Below, piece after piece: positions 33,141-40,510 of a stretch of DNA of 54,242 bases (position 1 is the first letter of the stretch; each line of letters opens with the position of its first letter). The stretch is from Planctomycetota bacterium. GTDB lineage: Bacteria > Planctomycetota > Phycisphaerae > Phycisphaerales > SM1A02. The notes below the pieces were generated by a model. That model had not been told where the DNA came from. It ran no database searches and saw only the letters and a program-made list of their open reading frames with translations. The stretch lies in contig JADFNO010000004.1 of NCBI GenBank assembly GCA_022563315.1, positions 1-54,242 on the forward strand, written 5' to 3'. The position numbers were made by a program, and so were the translations under genes.

Positions 33141-33851
33141 ATGCCCACCACTGAGACTGCCGACAGCATCTATACGACCGGGGAGTACGCACAGCGGAAT
33201 CCGACGTACCACGTCGAGGATTCCGCCTGGAAGGCGGGCCACATTCTGCGCATGATCCATAAGCACAGTCTCCAGCCACGAACGATCTGTGAAATTGGAT
33301 GTGGCGCCGGAGAGATTCTCAGGCAATTACAAGATGCGCTTCCGGGGGATGTGCAGTTTGATGGGTACGAAATCTCACCACAGGCGTTTGCGCTGGGCCA
33401 GGAGCGCGCGAACGAGCATCTGCGGTTTCATTGTCAAAGCACTCCGTCGGGGCAGGACCGAGCATTTGATCTGCTCCTGTGCATCGACGTGTTCGAGCAC
33501 GTGCCGGACTACATCGGGTTTCTCAAGGCGCTACACCCCAAGGCAGATCGAACGATCTTCCACATTCCGCTTGATCTGTCGGTGCAATCGGTATTGCGCA
33601 GCACACCGATCATGAACACGCGCCGCCAGTTTGGTCATTTGCATTACTTCACGAAGAGCACCGCGCTGGCCACACTGGCCGACTGCGGCTACGAGGTCAT
33701 CGACTGGTTCTACACTGCGGTGGGAGCTGAACGTGGCCGAGGATTCAAGTCACAGCTCGCCAAGTGGCCGCGAAAAATCCTCGCCGCGCTCAATCAGGAT
33801 CTCTCGGCGCGCGTGCTCGGCGGACACTCGCTTCTCGTCCTGGCCAAATGA
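33141..33851 (+). CDS. Class I SAM-dependent methyltransferase
   Basis: A 236-residue methyltransferase. The SAM-binding motif I is 'ICEIGCGAGEIL' (about residues 49-60), motif II 'FDGYEISPQAF' (about 74-84), and motif IV 'FDLLLCIDVFEHV' (about 107-119), where 'DVFEHV' is typical of UbiE/Coq5-like and glycan methyltransferases. 'HLHYFTKSTALATLADCGYEV' near 160-185 is common in methyltransferases of polysaccharide clusters. It is adjacent to and convergent with a nucleotide-sugar dehydrogenase. The substrate is unknown. The start is the ATG at 33141; an upstream in-frame extension overlaps the TACACT box. Confidence 0.83.
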   Translation: MPTTETADSIYTTGEYAQRNPTYHVEDSAWKAGHILRMIHKHSLQPRTICEIGCGAGEILRQLQDALPGDVQFDGYEISPQAFALGQERANEHLRFHCQSTPSGQDRAFDLLLCIDVFEHVPDYIGFLKALHPKADRTIFHIPLDLSVQSVLRSTPIMNTRRQFGHLHYFTKSTALATLADCGYEVIDWFYTAVGAERGRGFKSQLAKWPRKILAALNQDLSARVLGGHSLLVLAK

Positions 33852-33865
33852 GGTGCGGGTTACGC

Positions 33866-35242
33866 CTACGCCTTGACGATCGCTGCCGTTGGGTTCGGCA
33901 CGCGGGACATGGCGTTGCGCGTATCGACGACGAGCGGCGCATACTTGCCGATCTTCTCGTAATCGACACTTGTATGATCGGTGACGATCAGCACGCAATC
34001 ATGGTCCTTGAGCGTTTGCTCGGTCAGCGGCGACGTTGACAGATCGATATCGTGAGCGCGCATGTCGGGGAACGTCGGCACAAGCGGGTCGTGATAAGCG
34101 ACCTTAGCGCCGCCCGCCCACAGCAACTCGATGATCTCCGCGGCGGGGCTCTCGCGCACGTCATCGATGTCGCGTTTGTAGGCGATCCCAATGATGAGCA
34201 CCTTCGCCCCTTTCAGCGCCCGGCCGCGTGCGTTCAGCGCTGATATCACCTGCGAGACAACGTACACGGGCATTTGAGCGTTGATCTCGCCCGCCAACTC
34301 GATGAACTTCGTGTTGCGGCCGATGGCTTTGGCCTTCCAAGTCAGGTAGAACGGATCGATGGGGATGCAGTGTCCGCCGAGCCCGGGTCCGGGATAAAAC
34401 GCCTGGTATCCGAACGGCTTGGTCGAAGCGGCTTCGATCACCTCCCAGATGTCGATCTTCATGTCGGCCAGGAGTGTCTTGAGCTCGTTGACCATCGCGA
34501 TGTTGACGGCGCGATAGATGTTCTCCAGCAGCTTGGCCGCTTCCGCGACTTCCGCGGTGGAGACTCGGTGCACCTCACTGACTAAGCTGCGATACATCGC
34601 CACCGCGAGATCGGTGCTGACCTCGTCGACGCCGCCGACCAGTTTGGGGATCGTGGCGGTGTTGTAATCGGGTCGCCCGGGGTCTTCGCGCTCCGGGCTG
34701 TAGGCCAGGAAGAAGTCCTTCCCGCAGCGAAGGCCAGATTCCTTCTCGAGGATCGGAAGCATCTCGTCGCGGGTCGTGCCGGGATAGGTCGTTGACTCCA
34801 GCACGACCAGTTGACCTTTTCGCAATATGCCGGCCACCATCTTCGTACTGTCGAGCACGAAGCTCAGGTCGGGCTCCCGGTGCGGGCCCAACGGCGTGGG
34901 TACACACAGGAGAATGGCATCTGCGGACACGAGGTCCTTTGATTCGGCCGTCGCCTTGAACCGCTCGGACGCCGCGAGCTCTTTCGCCAGGTCGTCACCG
35001 AGATGCTTGAGGTACGTTTCGCCGCGATTGAGCGTGTCGATCTTCGTTCGGTCGCGGTCGTAGCCGACCACCGAGAACCCTGCCTCGTGTGCCGCCCGCA
35101 CGAGCGGTAGCCCCACGTAGCCAAGCCCGACCACGGCGATGGTTGCGGTCGCAGTTTCGAAGCGTTCCATCAACGTGGCGGCTGGAGCGCCCGAGGTGTC
35201 CGGCGGCGGTGTCTTGGATGTGGAAACAGTGGTCATCGTCAT
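33866..35242 (-). CDS. Nucleotide-sugar 6-dehydrogenase (WbpA/UDP-HexNAc type)
   Basis: A 458-residue NAD-dependent dehydrogenase that oxidises C6 of a UDP-sugar twice to the uronic acid. The Rossmann motif 'GLGYVGLPL' is at residues 39-47. 'YSPEREDPG' and 'GGHCIPIDPFYL' follow, with catalytic Cys292 in the latter. The C-terminal domain has 'KVLIIGIAYKRDIDDVRESP'. The 'ERxxPG' and 'GGHCIPxDP' forms match UDP-N-acetylglucosamine/mannosamine dehydrogenases (WbpA, WecC) rather than UDP-glucose dehydrogenase. With the WbpB-, WbpE- and WbpD-like genes at 47906-50772 it could supply a diacetamido uronic acid. A TACAAT at about 35317-35322 is a possible promoter, giving a leader of some 75 bases. 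Confidence 0.87.
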   Translation of the reverse strand: MTMTTVSTSKTPPPDTSGAPAATLMERFETATATIAVVGLGYVGLPLVRAAHEAGFSVVGYDRDRTKIDTLNRGETYLKHLGDDLAKELAASERFKATAESKDLVSADAILLCVPTPLGPHREPDLSFVLDSTKMVAGILRKGQLVVLESTTYPGTTRDEMLPILEKESGLRCGKDFFLAYSPEREDPGRPDYNTATIPKLVGGVDEVSTDLAVAMYRSLVSEVHRVSTAEVAEAAKLLENIYRAVNIAMVNELKTLLADMKIDIWEVIEAASTKPFGYQAFYPGPGLGGHCIPIDPFYLTWKAKAIGRNTKFIELAGEINAQMPVYVVSQVISALNARGRALKGAKVLIIGIAYKRDIDDVRESPAAEIIELLWAGGAKVAYHDPLVPTFPDMRAHDIDLSTSPLTEQTLKDHDCVLIVTDHTSVDYEKIGKYAPLVVDTRNAMSRVPNPTAAIVKA

Positions 35243-35437
35243 TGGCGTGGCCCGCGCGAGGCCGCTGGTCGTGACAGAAGATGATGTGGCTGGACAACGA
35301 GCCGTCGTATTGTACTACGCCCAGACCACACCCTGCGGTTCATTGTTCTATTGTCCGCCCCAAGCCGTGGCGACGCAAGCAGTAGTTGCCAACAACAGGC
35401 CAAAGGGGACGGACGGGGGCGTCAAGCGCCGTGAGCC

Positions 35438-36721
35438 TTAGATGAGCGATTCCGGCTGCTCCAGCAGCTTCATGAGCGTATTGAGGAACCGGGCGCATTC
35501 CGCGCCGTCCACGACACGGTGATCGCTACTGAGGCTCAGCGGCATCACCTTGCCCGCGTAGAACTTGCCGTCGCTCACCAGCACGCGCTCCTTGGCCCGG
35601 CCGACGGCCAGAATCGCAACCTCCGGATAGTTGATGATCGGCGTGGAGAACATTCCGCCGAGGCTGCCGGCGTTGCTGATCGTAAACGTCCCGCCCACGA
35701 GCTCTTCACGGGGGATCGAACGATCGCGGCAACGCTTGGCGAGGTCGGCCACGGCCCCGTCAATCTGCGCGATGCCGAGCGCATCGGCGTTTGGAATTAC
35801 AGGCACCATCAGGCCGTGGTCGGTATCCACCGCGATGCCAAGGTTGATCACGCTCTTGAGAAGGATTTCCTGCCGCTGATCATCGACGTTGGCGTTGAGC
35901 GATGGATGTTCCTTCAGCGCTCGGCAGACCGCAATGACGATGAACGGCAGGAAGCTGAGCTTCGCGCCGATGACGGCTGCATATTCCTTGCGCTTGGCGT
36001 CGAGGACCGTGACGTCCGCTTCATCCACGAGGGTGAAGTGCACGGCAGTTCTGATCGAACGGTTCAGCGCCTCGGCGATCTTCCGCCGAACACCTCGCAT
36101 CGGGATTCGCTCCGCCACTCCGTCGGTGGAGATGGGCGGCGGCGGCGCAGCGGCGTGGGGGGTGACCGCGGGTTGGGCTGTTTCGCTTCCGGTGTAGGTG
36201 TGAATGTCGCCGACGGTGACGCGTCCGCCTCGGCCGGTGCCGGGGATCTCGTTGATGTCCACGCCAAGTTCCCGAGCAACACGCCGCACCGCCGGCGTCG
36301 CCAGCGCCTTGCCTGAACCGTCCGTGACATGTTCTTGATGGTCGCGGCGGGTAAACCGATCAGAGACGGTCAAGGAACTTTCCACCGTGCCGACGACGGT
36401 GCCGGCGTCGTCGCTCTCGGTCTTGGGTTCTTCGCGGCGAGGCTCGGTCGCGACCTCGCCGTTGTCCGCTTTATAACTGACCAGGACGCTTCCGACCTCG
36501 ACGATCTCACCTTCCTTGCCGTGCAGTTTCTCGATGACCCCGCTCCAGGGGCTGGGCACTTCAACGAGCGCCTTGTCGGTTTCCATCTCCGCGAGGGTCT
36601 GATGCTCTTCGACGCGGTCGCCGGGCTTGACCTTCCAGGAGATGATCTCCGCCTCGTGAACACCTTCGCCGAGGTCCGGCAGGATGAAGTGCGATTTGTC
36701 GATTGGTTGTTTGATGACCAT
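35438..36721 (-). CDS. 2-oxoacid dehydrogenase E2 (dihydrolipoamide acyltransferase)
   Basis: A 427-residue E2 core enzyme that moves an acyl group from E1 through lipoate to CoA. One lipoyl domain spans about residues 8-80, with the lipoylated Lys in 'METDKALVEV'. The E1/E3-binding domain is at about 135-170 ('TPAVRRVARELGVDI'). The catalytic domain carries the active-site His in 'SSDHRVVDGAE' near the end. It belongs with the E1-alpha and E1-beta genes upstream, but is separated from them by a GxxExxY cassette. The ATG at 36721 has no Shine-Dalgarno because the cassette's repeat lies just before it. A single lipoyl domain and the neighbouring leucine-type dehydrogenase favour a branched-chain substrate over pyruvate, without proof. 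Confidence 0.87.
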   Translation of the reverse strand: MVIKQPIDKSHFILPDLGEGVHEAEIISWKVKPGDRVEEHQTLAEMETDKALVEVPSPWSGVIEKLHGKEGEIVEVGSVLVSYKADNGEVATEPRREEPKTESDDAGTVVGTVESSLTVSDRFTRRDHQEHVTDGSGKALATPAVRRVARELGVDINEIPGTGRGGRVTVGDIHTYTGSETAQPAVTPHAAAPPPPISTDGVAERIPMRGVRRKIAEALNRSIRTAVHFTLVDEADVTVLDAKRKEYAAVIGAKLSFLPFIVIAVCRALKEHPSLNANVDDQRQEILLKSVINLGIAVDTDHGLMVPVIPNADALGIAQIDGAVADLAKRCRDRSIPREELVGGTFTISNAGSLGGMFSTPIINYPEVAILAVGRAKERVLVSDGKFYAGKVMPLSLSSDHRVVDGAECARFLNTLMKLLEQPESLI

Positions 36722-36738
36722 GGGTTTAGGAAGACACA

Positions 36739-36764
36739 CCACAGAGGCACAGAGGACACAGAGG
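36739..36764 (+). repeat. Left inverted repeat of the GxxExxY cassette
   Basis: A CACAGAGG-type repeat immediately upstream of the E2 start; it has displaced whatever ribosome-binding site E2 once had. Confidence 0.75.
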
Positions 36765-36783
36765 AAGAATGAAGGAAGTTAGG

Positions 36784-37218
36784 TCAGAGGATTCTCCGCA
36801 ACAAACCGTCTCGGAGGCGCGGTACGTTGAAGTTCATAAGTAGTCCGACGCGTTTCTTGGCGAGTCGCAGATAGGTGAGGAGTTGCGCCTCGTGGATTGG
36901 CATGATTTTTTCAACAGCTTTCAATTCTACGACCACTGTATTGTCAATCAGAAAGTCGAGTCGGTATCCAGCATCGAGCCGCCTGCCTTTGTATTCGATC
37001 GGAAGTTCAAGCTGTCTTGTAAATTGAATTCCGGAATGTTGAAATTCATCTGCGAGGCACTCTTCATACACAGATTCGAGAAGTCCGGGACCCAGCGCAC
37101 GATGAACCTCGATCGCAGCTCCAATGATCCGTTCGGTCAGCTCCTTGTGTACGTACCGTTCCTCTCCCAGCATCACAGCTGTTTTCTCTGTGTCCTCTGT
37201 GCCTCTGTGTTGAGTCAT
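36784..37218 (-). CDS. GxxExxY protein (PDDEXK-like nuclease family)
   Basis: A protein of up to 144 residues. 'AAIEVHRALGPGLLESVYEECLA' is the name-giving GxxExxY motif, here GLLESVY. The PDDEXK-like core follows: 'RLDAGYRLDFLIDNTVVVELKAVE' supplies the Asp and the ExK (E-L-K), and 'AQLLTYLRLAKKRVGLLMNF' the C-terminal helix. Members are widespread and of unknown function, with a predicted nuclease fold. If translation starts at 37218, six bases after the E1-beta stop, the first residues 'MTQHRGTEDTEK' are encoded by the flanking inverted repeat. A second ATG at 37173 ('MLGEERYVHKELT') is just inside the repeat and is equally plausible. Confidence 0.8.
   Translation of the reverse strand: MTQHRGTEDTEKTAVMLGEERYVHKELTERIIGAAIEVHRALGPGLLESVYEECLADEFQHSGIQFTRQLELPIEYKGRRLDAGYRLDFLIDNTVVVELKAVEKIMPIHEAQLLTYLRLAKKRVGLLMNFNVPRLRDGLLRRIL
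37184..37212 (-). repeat. Right inverted repeat of the GxxExxY cassette
   Basis: An inverted copy of 36739-36764. It is translated as 'HRGTEDTEK' if the upstream ATG is used. Confidence 0.75.
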
Positions 37219-37223
37219 CGGTT

Positions 37224-38192
37224 TCAATACGCCGCCACCTCTTCGATCGCCTTGCCGATGCGCTCGGCTTCGGGAAGGTACTCCAGTTCCATCTTGTAAT
37301 ACGGCATCGTGGTGTCGAAACCCGTGACGCGCTGGATCGGCGCTTCCAAATATAGGAAGCAATGCTCCATGATGCGGCTGGCAATCTCCGCACCCAGGCC
37401 GCAGTTCTTGGGCGCTTCGTGGACGATCACCACCCGGCCGGTCTTCCGCGCGGAATTTACGATGGTTTGAGTGTCCAGCGGATCAATGGTTCGAAGGTCA
37501 ATCAGCTCAATTGATTTCCCTGAGCTCTCGATCGCGTTCATGCATTGAACGACGGGCGCTCCCCATGAAATGATCGTCAACTCGTCGCCTTCAGTGACAA
37601 CACGCGCCTTTCCCAGCGGGATGGTGTATTCGTCTTCAGGCACTTCTTCGCGAAACGCTCGATACAAGCGCTTGGGTTCAAAGAAGATGACGGGATCGGG
37701 GTCGCGGATGGCCGAGATGAGAAGTCCTTTAGCGTCGTACGGCGATGCGGGCATCACGACTTTGATCCCGGGCTGGTGCGCAAAGAACGCTTCCGGACTG
37801 TCGCTGTGAAGCTCCGGCGCATGAATCCCGCCCCCGACCGGGACGCGCAGTGTCAGGGGCACGGTCAGGGCACCGCGCGTTCGACTGCGCATCCGGGCTG
37901 CGTGCGTGCAAATTTGGTCAAACGCGGGCGCGAGAAATCCTTCGAACTGAATCTCCGGAACCGGCCGAAGCCCCGCCATGGCCAGACCGATCGAAGTCCC
38001 AACGATTCCCGATTCGGCCAGCGGCGTGTCCACGACGCGCTCGGCGCCGAACCGCTTGTACAGGCCCTCGGTGACCCGGAACACCCCGCCGTTTCTGCCT
38101 ATATCCTCCCCGAGCAAAATAATGCGATCATCACGCTCCATTTCCTGGATAAGCGCGAGGTTGATTGCTTGTACGAGTGTCAAGTTAGCCAT
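37224..38192 (-). CDS. 2-oxoacid dehydrogenase E1 component, beta subunit
   Basis: A 322-residue transketolase-type protein that with E1-alpha decarboxylates a 2-oxoacid using thiamine diphosphate. It opens 'LTLVQAINLALIQEMERD', has 'LLGEDIGRNGGVFRVTEGL' (the conserved cofactor-contacting Glu region), 'PLAESGIVGTSIGLAMAG', 'PVGGGIHAPELHSDSPEAFF', and the C-terminal 'LIDLRTIDPLDTQTIVNSARK'. It follows E1-alpha by 17 bases. Length and motifs fit both pyruvate and branched-chain enzymes; the leucine-type dehydrogenase two genes upstream suggests branched-chain oxoacids. Confidence 0.9.
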   Translation of the reverse strand: MANLTLVQAINLALIQEMERDDRIILLGEDIGRNGGVFRVTEGLYKRFGAERVVDTPLAESGIVGTSIGLAMAGLRPVPEIQFEGFLAPAFDQICTHAARMRSRTRGALTVPLTLRVPVGGGIHAPELHSDSPEAFFAHQPGIKVVMPASPYDAKGLLISAIRDPDPVIFFEPKRLYRAFREEVPEDEYTIPLGKARVVTEGDELTIISWGAPVVQCMNAIESSGKSIELIDLRTIDPLDTQTIVNSARKTGRVVIVHEAPKNCGLGAEIASRIMEHCFLYLEAPIQRVTGFDTTMPYYKMELEYLPEAERIGKAIEEVAAY

Positions 38193-38209
38193 AGGTCGGT
38201 ATCTTGTAG

Positions 38210-39340
38210 TTAGACGGTTTCCTCAACGCTTGGGGCAGGGGATGCCTCGATGCCTCTTTGTTCTTGGCCTAAGCTGCTGGTGCGCATCGTGTCGCGCTGC
38301 CGTCGAACTTCGTCGGGAATCTCGGCGTACATCGCGTCGAAAATCTCACTGGTGGGGGTCGCGGCAATCTCCTCGGCGCGCTTCGCGGCCGCGTTGACCT
38401 GCTCCTTGGCCTTGGTTTGCAGCGCTTCCTCCTTGGTGCTGTTCCACAACTTGCGCTCGGTTAGATAGTTGCGGAGGCGGACCAGGGGATCGCGCTGCAT
38501 CCACAATTGCACCTCCGCTTCATCGCGGTATCGACGAGCATCGTCTGCGGTGGTGTGATCACCCAGGCGGTACGTCACCGCTTCGATGAAGGTCGGCCGA
38601 TGCTCTTCACGAGCGCGCCGCGCCGCTTCCTTGACGACTTTCACCACAGCGAAGATGTCGTTCCCATCGCACTGGATGCTTTCCATGCCGTAGGCAAGGC
38701 CGCGCTGCGCCAACGTCGGGGCGGAGCATTGAATCTTCGTCGGCACCGAGATCGCCCAGCCGTTGTTCTGGCACAGGAAGATGACCGGCAGATCGAGGTT
38801 GGCGGCGAAGTTCATCGCCTCGTGGAAATCACCCTCGCTGGTGGCGCCGTCCCCGAAGAACGTACAGGCGAGCCGATCCTCCTTGCGATACTTGCACGCC
38901 CAGGCAAGGCCGGCCGCGTGCAGCAATTGTGTGCCGATCGGGATGGCCAAGGGCGTGATGCATAGCTCGGCGGGAATCTGATTGCCGCGCTCGTCTCCCA
39001 TCCAATGCAACAGGATGTATTCCATCGGCAGACCGCGCCAGAACAGCCCGGTGTTTTCTCGGTAACACGGGACCAGCCAGTCGTCATTGTTCAGCGCGTA
39101 GGCGGTCCCGAGCGACGCAGCCTCCTGGCCTCGGTTCTCCGGGTAGGTGCCCATGCGGCCCGATCGTTGCAGCTTGAAGGCGATCTGATCGAACTGCCGC
39201 GACACCGTCATGGCTTCGTAGAGCTTGATGACATCCTCGTCGGGAATCAGGTCCGCGCCGAGCTGCGCGTCGAACCGACCGTGCTCGTCGAGGATCGAGA
39301 CCGACTCGATGCTGGCGGTGAAGACTGTCCTAGCCGGCAT
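38210..39340 (-). CDS. 2-oxoacid dehydrogenase E1 component, alpha subunit
   Basis: A 376-residue thiamine-diphosphate enzyme. The cofactor motif is 'GDGATSEGDFHEAMNFAA' with the closing Asn-Asn in 'LCQNNGWAIS' (about residues 168-200). 'GRMGTYPENRGQEAA' and 'YRLGDHTTADDARRY' (phosphorylation-loop region in homologues) are also present. The start is the ATG at 39340, with AGGAG seven bases upstream inside the previous gene; the two overlap by 11 bases. The C-terminal 30 residues are a Ser/Glu-rich tail. Substrate specificity between pyruvate and branched-chain oxoacids is unresolved from sequence. Confidence 0.9.
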   Translation of the reverse strand: MPARTVFTASIESVSILDEHGRFDAQLGADLIPDEDVIKLYEAMTVSRQFDQIAFKLQRSGRMGTYPENRGQEAASLGTAYALNNDDWLVPCYRENTGLFWRGLPMEYILLHWMGDERGNQIPAELCITPLAIPIGTQLLHAAGLAWACKYRKEDRLACTFFGDGATSEGDFHEAMNFAANLDLPVIFLCQNNGWAISVPTKIQCSAPTLAQRGLAYGMESIQCDGNDIFAVVKVVKEAARRAREEHRPTFIEAVTYRLGDHTTADDARRYRDEAEVQLWMQRDPLVRLRNYLTERKLWNSTKEEALQTKAKEQVNAAAKRAEEIAATPTSEIFDAMYAEIPDEVRRQRDTMRTSSLGQEQRGIEASPAPSVEETV

Positions 39341-40406
39341 GGACCTGCTCCTGAGCGGTTTGCGGCCCCGCGGCGATGCGCTGATCCGCCAGGGCAACCG
39401 CAGCAGCGTGCGTTGACGGCATCGACTCGGCGTCCTGAAGCACCTGCGCTGTCGTCCCTTCAATATCGGCGATCTTCTGATCGATCTGAGCCTCCGTCAG
39501 ACCCAGATGTGTTCCCGCCAGTTGAATCAATCCGCCGGCGTTAGACACGAAATCAGGCACATACAGAATCCCGAGGTTCTTCAGAATCACGGCGTCTTCA
39601 TCCGGATCGTCGAGTATGTTGTTCGCAGCGCCCGCAACGATGGGACAACGCAGCGATCGCGCGCGATTCGCATCAATCACTCCCCCCAGTGCGCACGGTG
39701 CGAGAATATCACATTCGGTCGAGAACAGCGCAGCATCGGAATCGACGAACTCCAACCCGAGCTCGACGATAGCCCGTTGCCGCGTCGCGTCGTTGATTTC
39801 GGCCCCGATCACCTTAGCGCCCGCTTCCAATAGGAGTTGGGCCAATCCAAACCCGACGTGGCCGATGCCTTGGATCGCCACCGTCAGCCCGCTGAAATCG
39901 ACGGGCTTACCGAGATGCGCGAGCGCCGCCTTCATCGCGTTGATCGTTCCGCGCGCGGTGTACGGCGAGGGATCGCCGCCGGTCGAGATACGTTCACCAC
40001 CCATGACGTGCTTGGTCTGGGTCGCCATCCAGTCGATGAATTGCGGATCGGAACCGACGTCTTCGGCGGCGATGTATGCGCCGTGGAACGTCTCGACGAA
40101 CCGGCCCATGGCGAGCGCTTCGGCTTCGGTGGTCCGATGTCCCGGCTTGGGTAGAAGAATCACGCTTTTGCCCCCGCCCATGGGAAGGGCTGCGGCTGCG
40201 GCCTTGTAGGTCATGCCTTCTGACAATCGAAGCACGTCGTACAGCGCGTCGGCTTCCGTGGCGTAATGCCACCGCCTCGTCCCGCCCAGCGTGTTGCCCA
40301 GCTTGGTCGAATGGATGGCGATGATCGCGCGCAGGCCCGTCTCAGGATCCTGGTGGAAGCAGACTCGCTCGTGTCCGCGTTCAGTCATCTGTTCGAAGGT
40401 GTTCAT
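39330..40406 (-). CDS. Leucine/valine-type amino acid dehydrogenase
   Basis: A 358-residue Glu/Leu/Phe/Val dehydrogenase-family enzyme that deaminates a branched-chain or related amino acid to its 2-oxoacid with NAD. 'HSTKLGNTLGGTRRW' begins the substrate site, 'AAALPMGGGKSVI' contains the catalytic Lys (PMGGGK), and 'AAEDVGS' the catalytic Asp region. The Rossmann motif is 'IQGIGHVGFGLAQLL' (about residues 182-196). Length (about 360) matches leucine dehydrogenase rather than the longer glutamate enzymes. It is directly followed by E1-alpha and E1-beta, so its product could pass straight to the 2-oxoacid dehydrogenase. Confidence 0.88.
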   Translation of the reverse strand: MNTFEQMTERGHERVCFHQDPETGLRAIIAIHSTKLGNTLGGTRRWHYATEADALYDVLRLSEGMTYKAAAAALPMGGGKSVILLPKPGHRTTEAEALAMGRFVETFHGAYIAAEDVGSDPQFIDWMATQTKHVMGGERISTGGDPSPYTARGTINAMKAALAHLGKPVDFSGLTVAIQGIGHVGFGLAQLLLEAGAKVIGAEINDATRQRAIVELGLEFVDSDAALFSTECDILAPCALGGVIDANRARSLRCPIVAGAANNILDDPDEDAVILKNLGILYVPDFVSNAGGLIQLAGTHLGLTEAQIDQKIADIEGTTAQVLQDAESMPSTHAAAVALADQRIAAGPQTAQEQVHAG

Positions 40407-40510
40407 GACAAACTCATCAGTCTCCAGGTCAACTCCCGTGGCCGCTGGTCGAGGCGGCGATCACGCATGGCGGCGCCGAGCGGCGCCTCGTAGACGGTTT
40501 CGACCGATCC

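Larger units (their letters stand above)
36736..37212 (-). mobile_element. GxxExxY cassette with terminal inverted repeats
   Basis: A unit of about 477 bases whose ends are inverted copies of a sequence containing CACAGAGGCACAGAGGACAC (24 of 25 bases shared, at about 36740-36764 and 37184-37210). It carries one GxxExxY gene and lies between E1-beta and E2 of a 2-oxoacid dehydrogenase operon. No transposase is inside, so it would have to be moved in trans. Confidence 0.6.

Noticed and set aside
39341-39463. N-terminal extension of E1-alpha
   Set aside because: Arg-rich, overlaps the upstream dehydrogenase gene, and the ATG at 39340 has an AGGAG.
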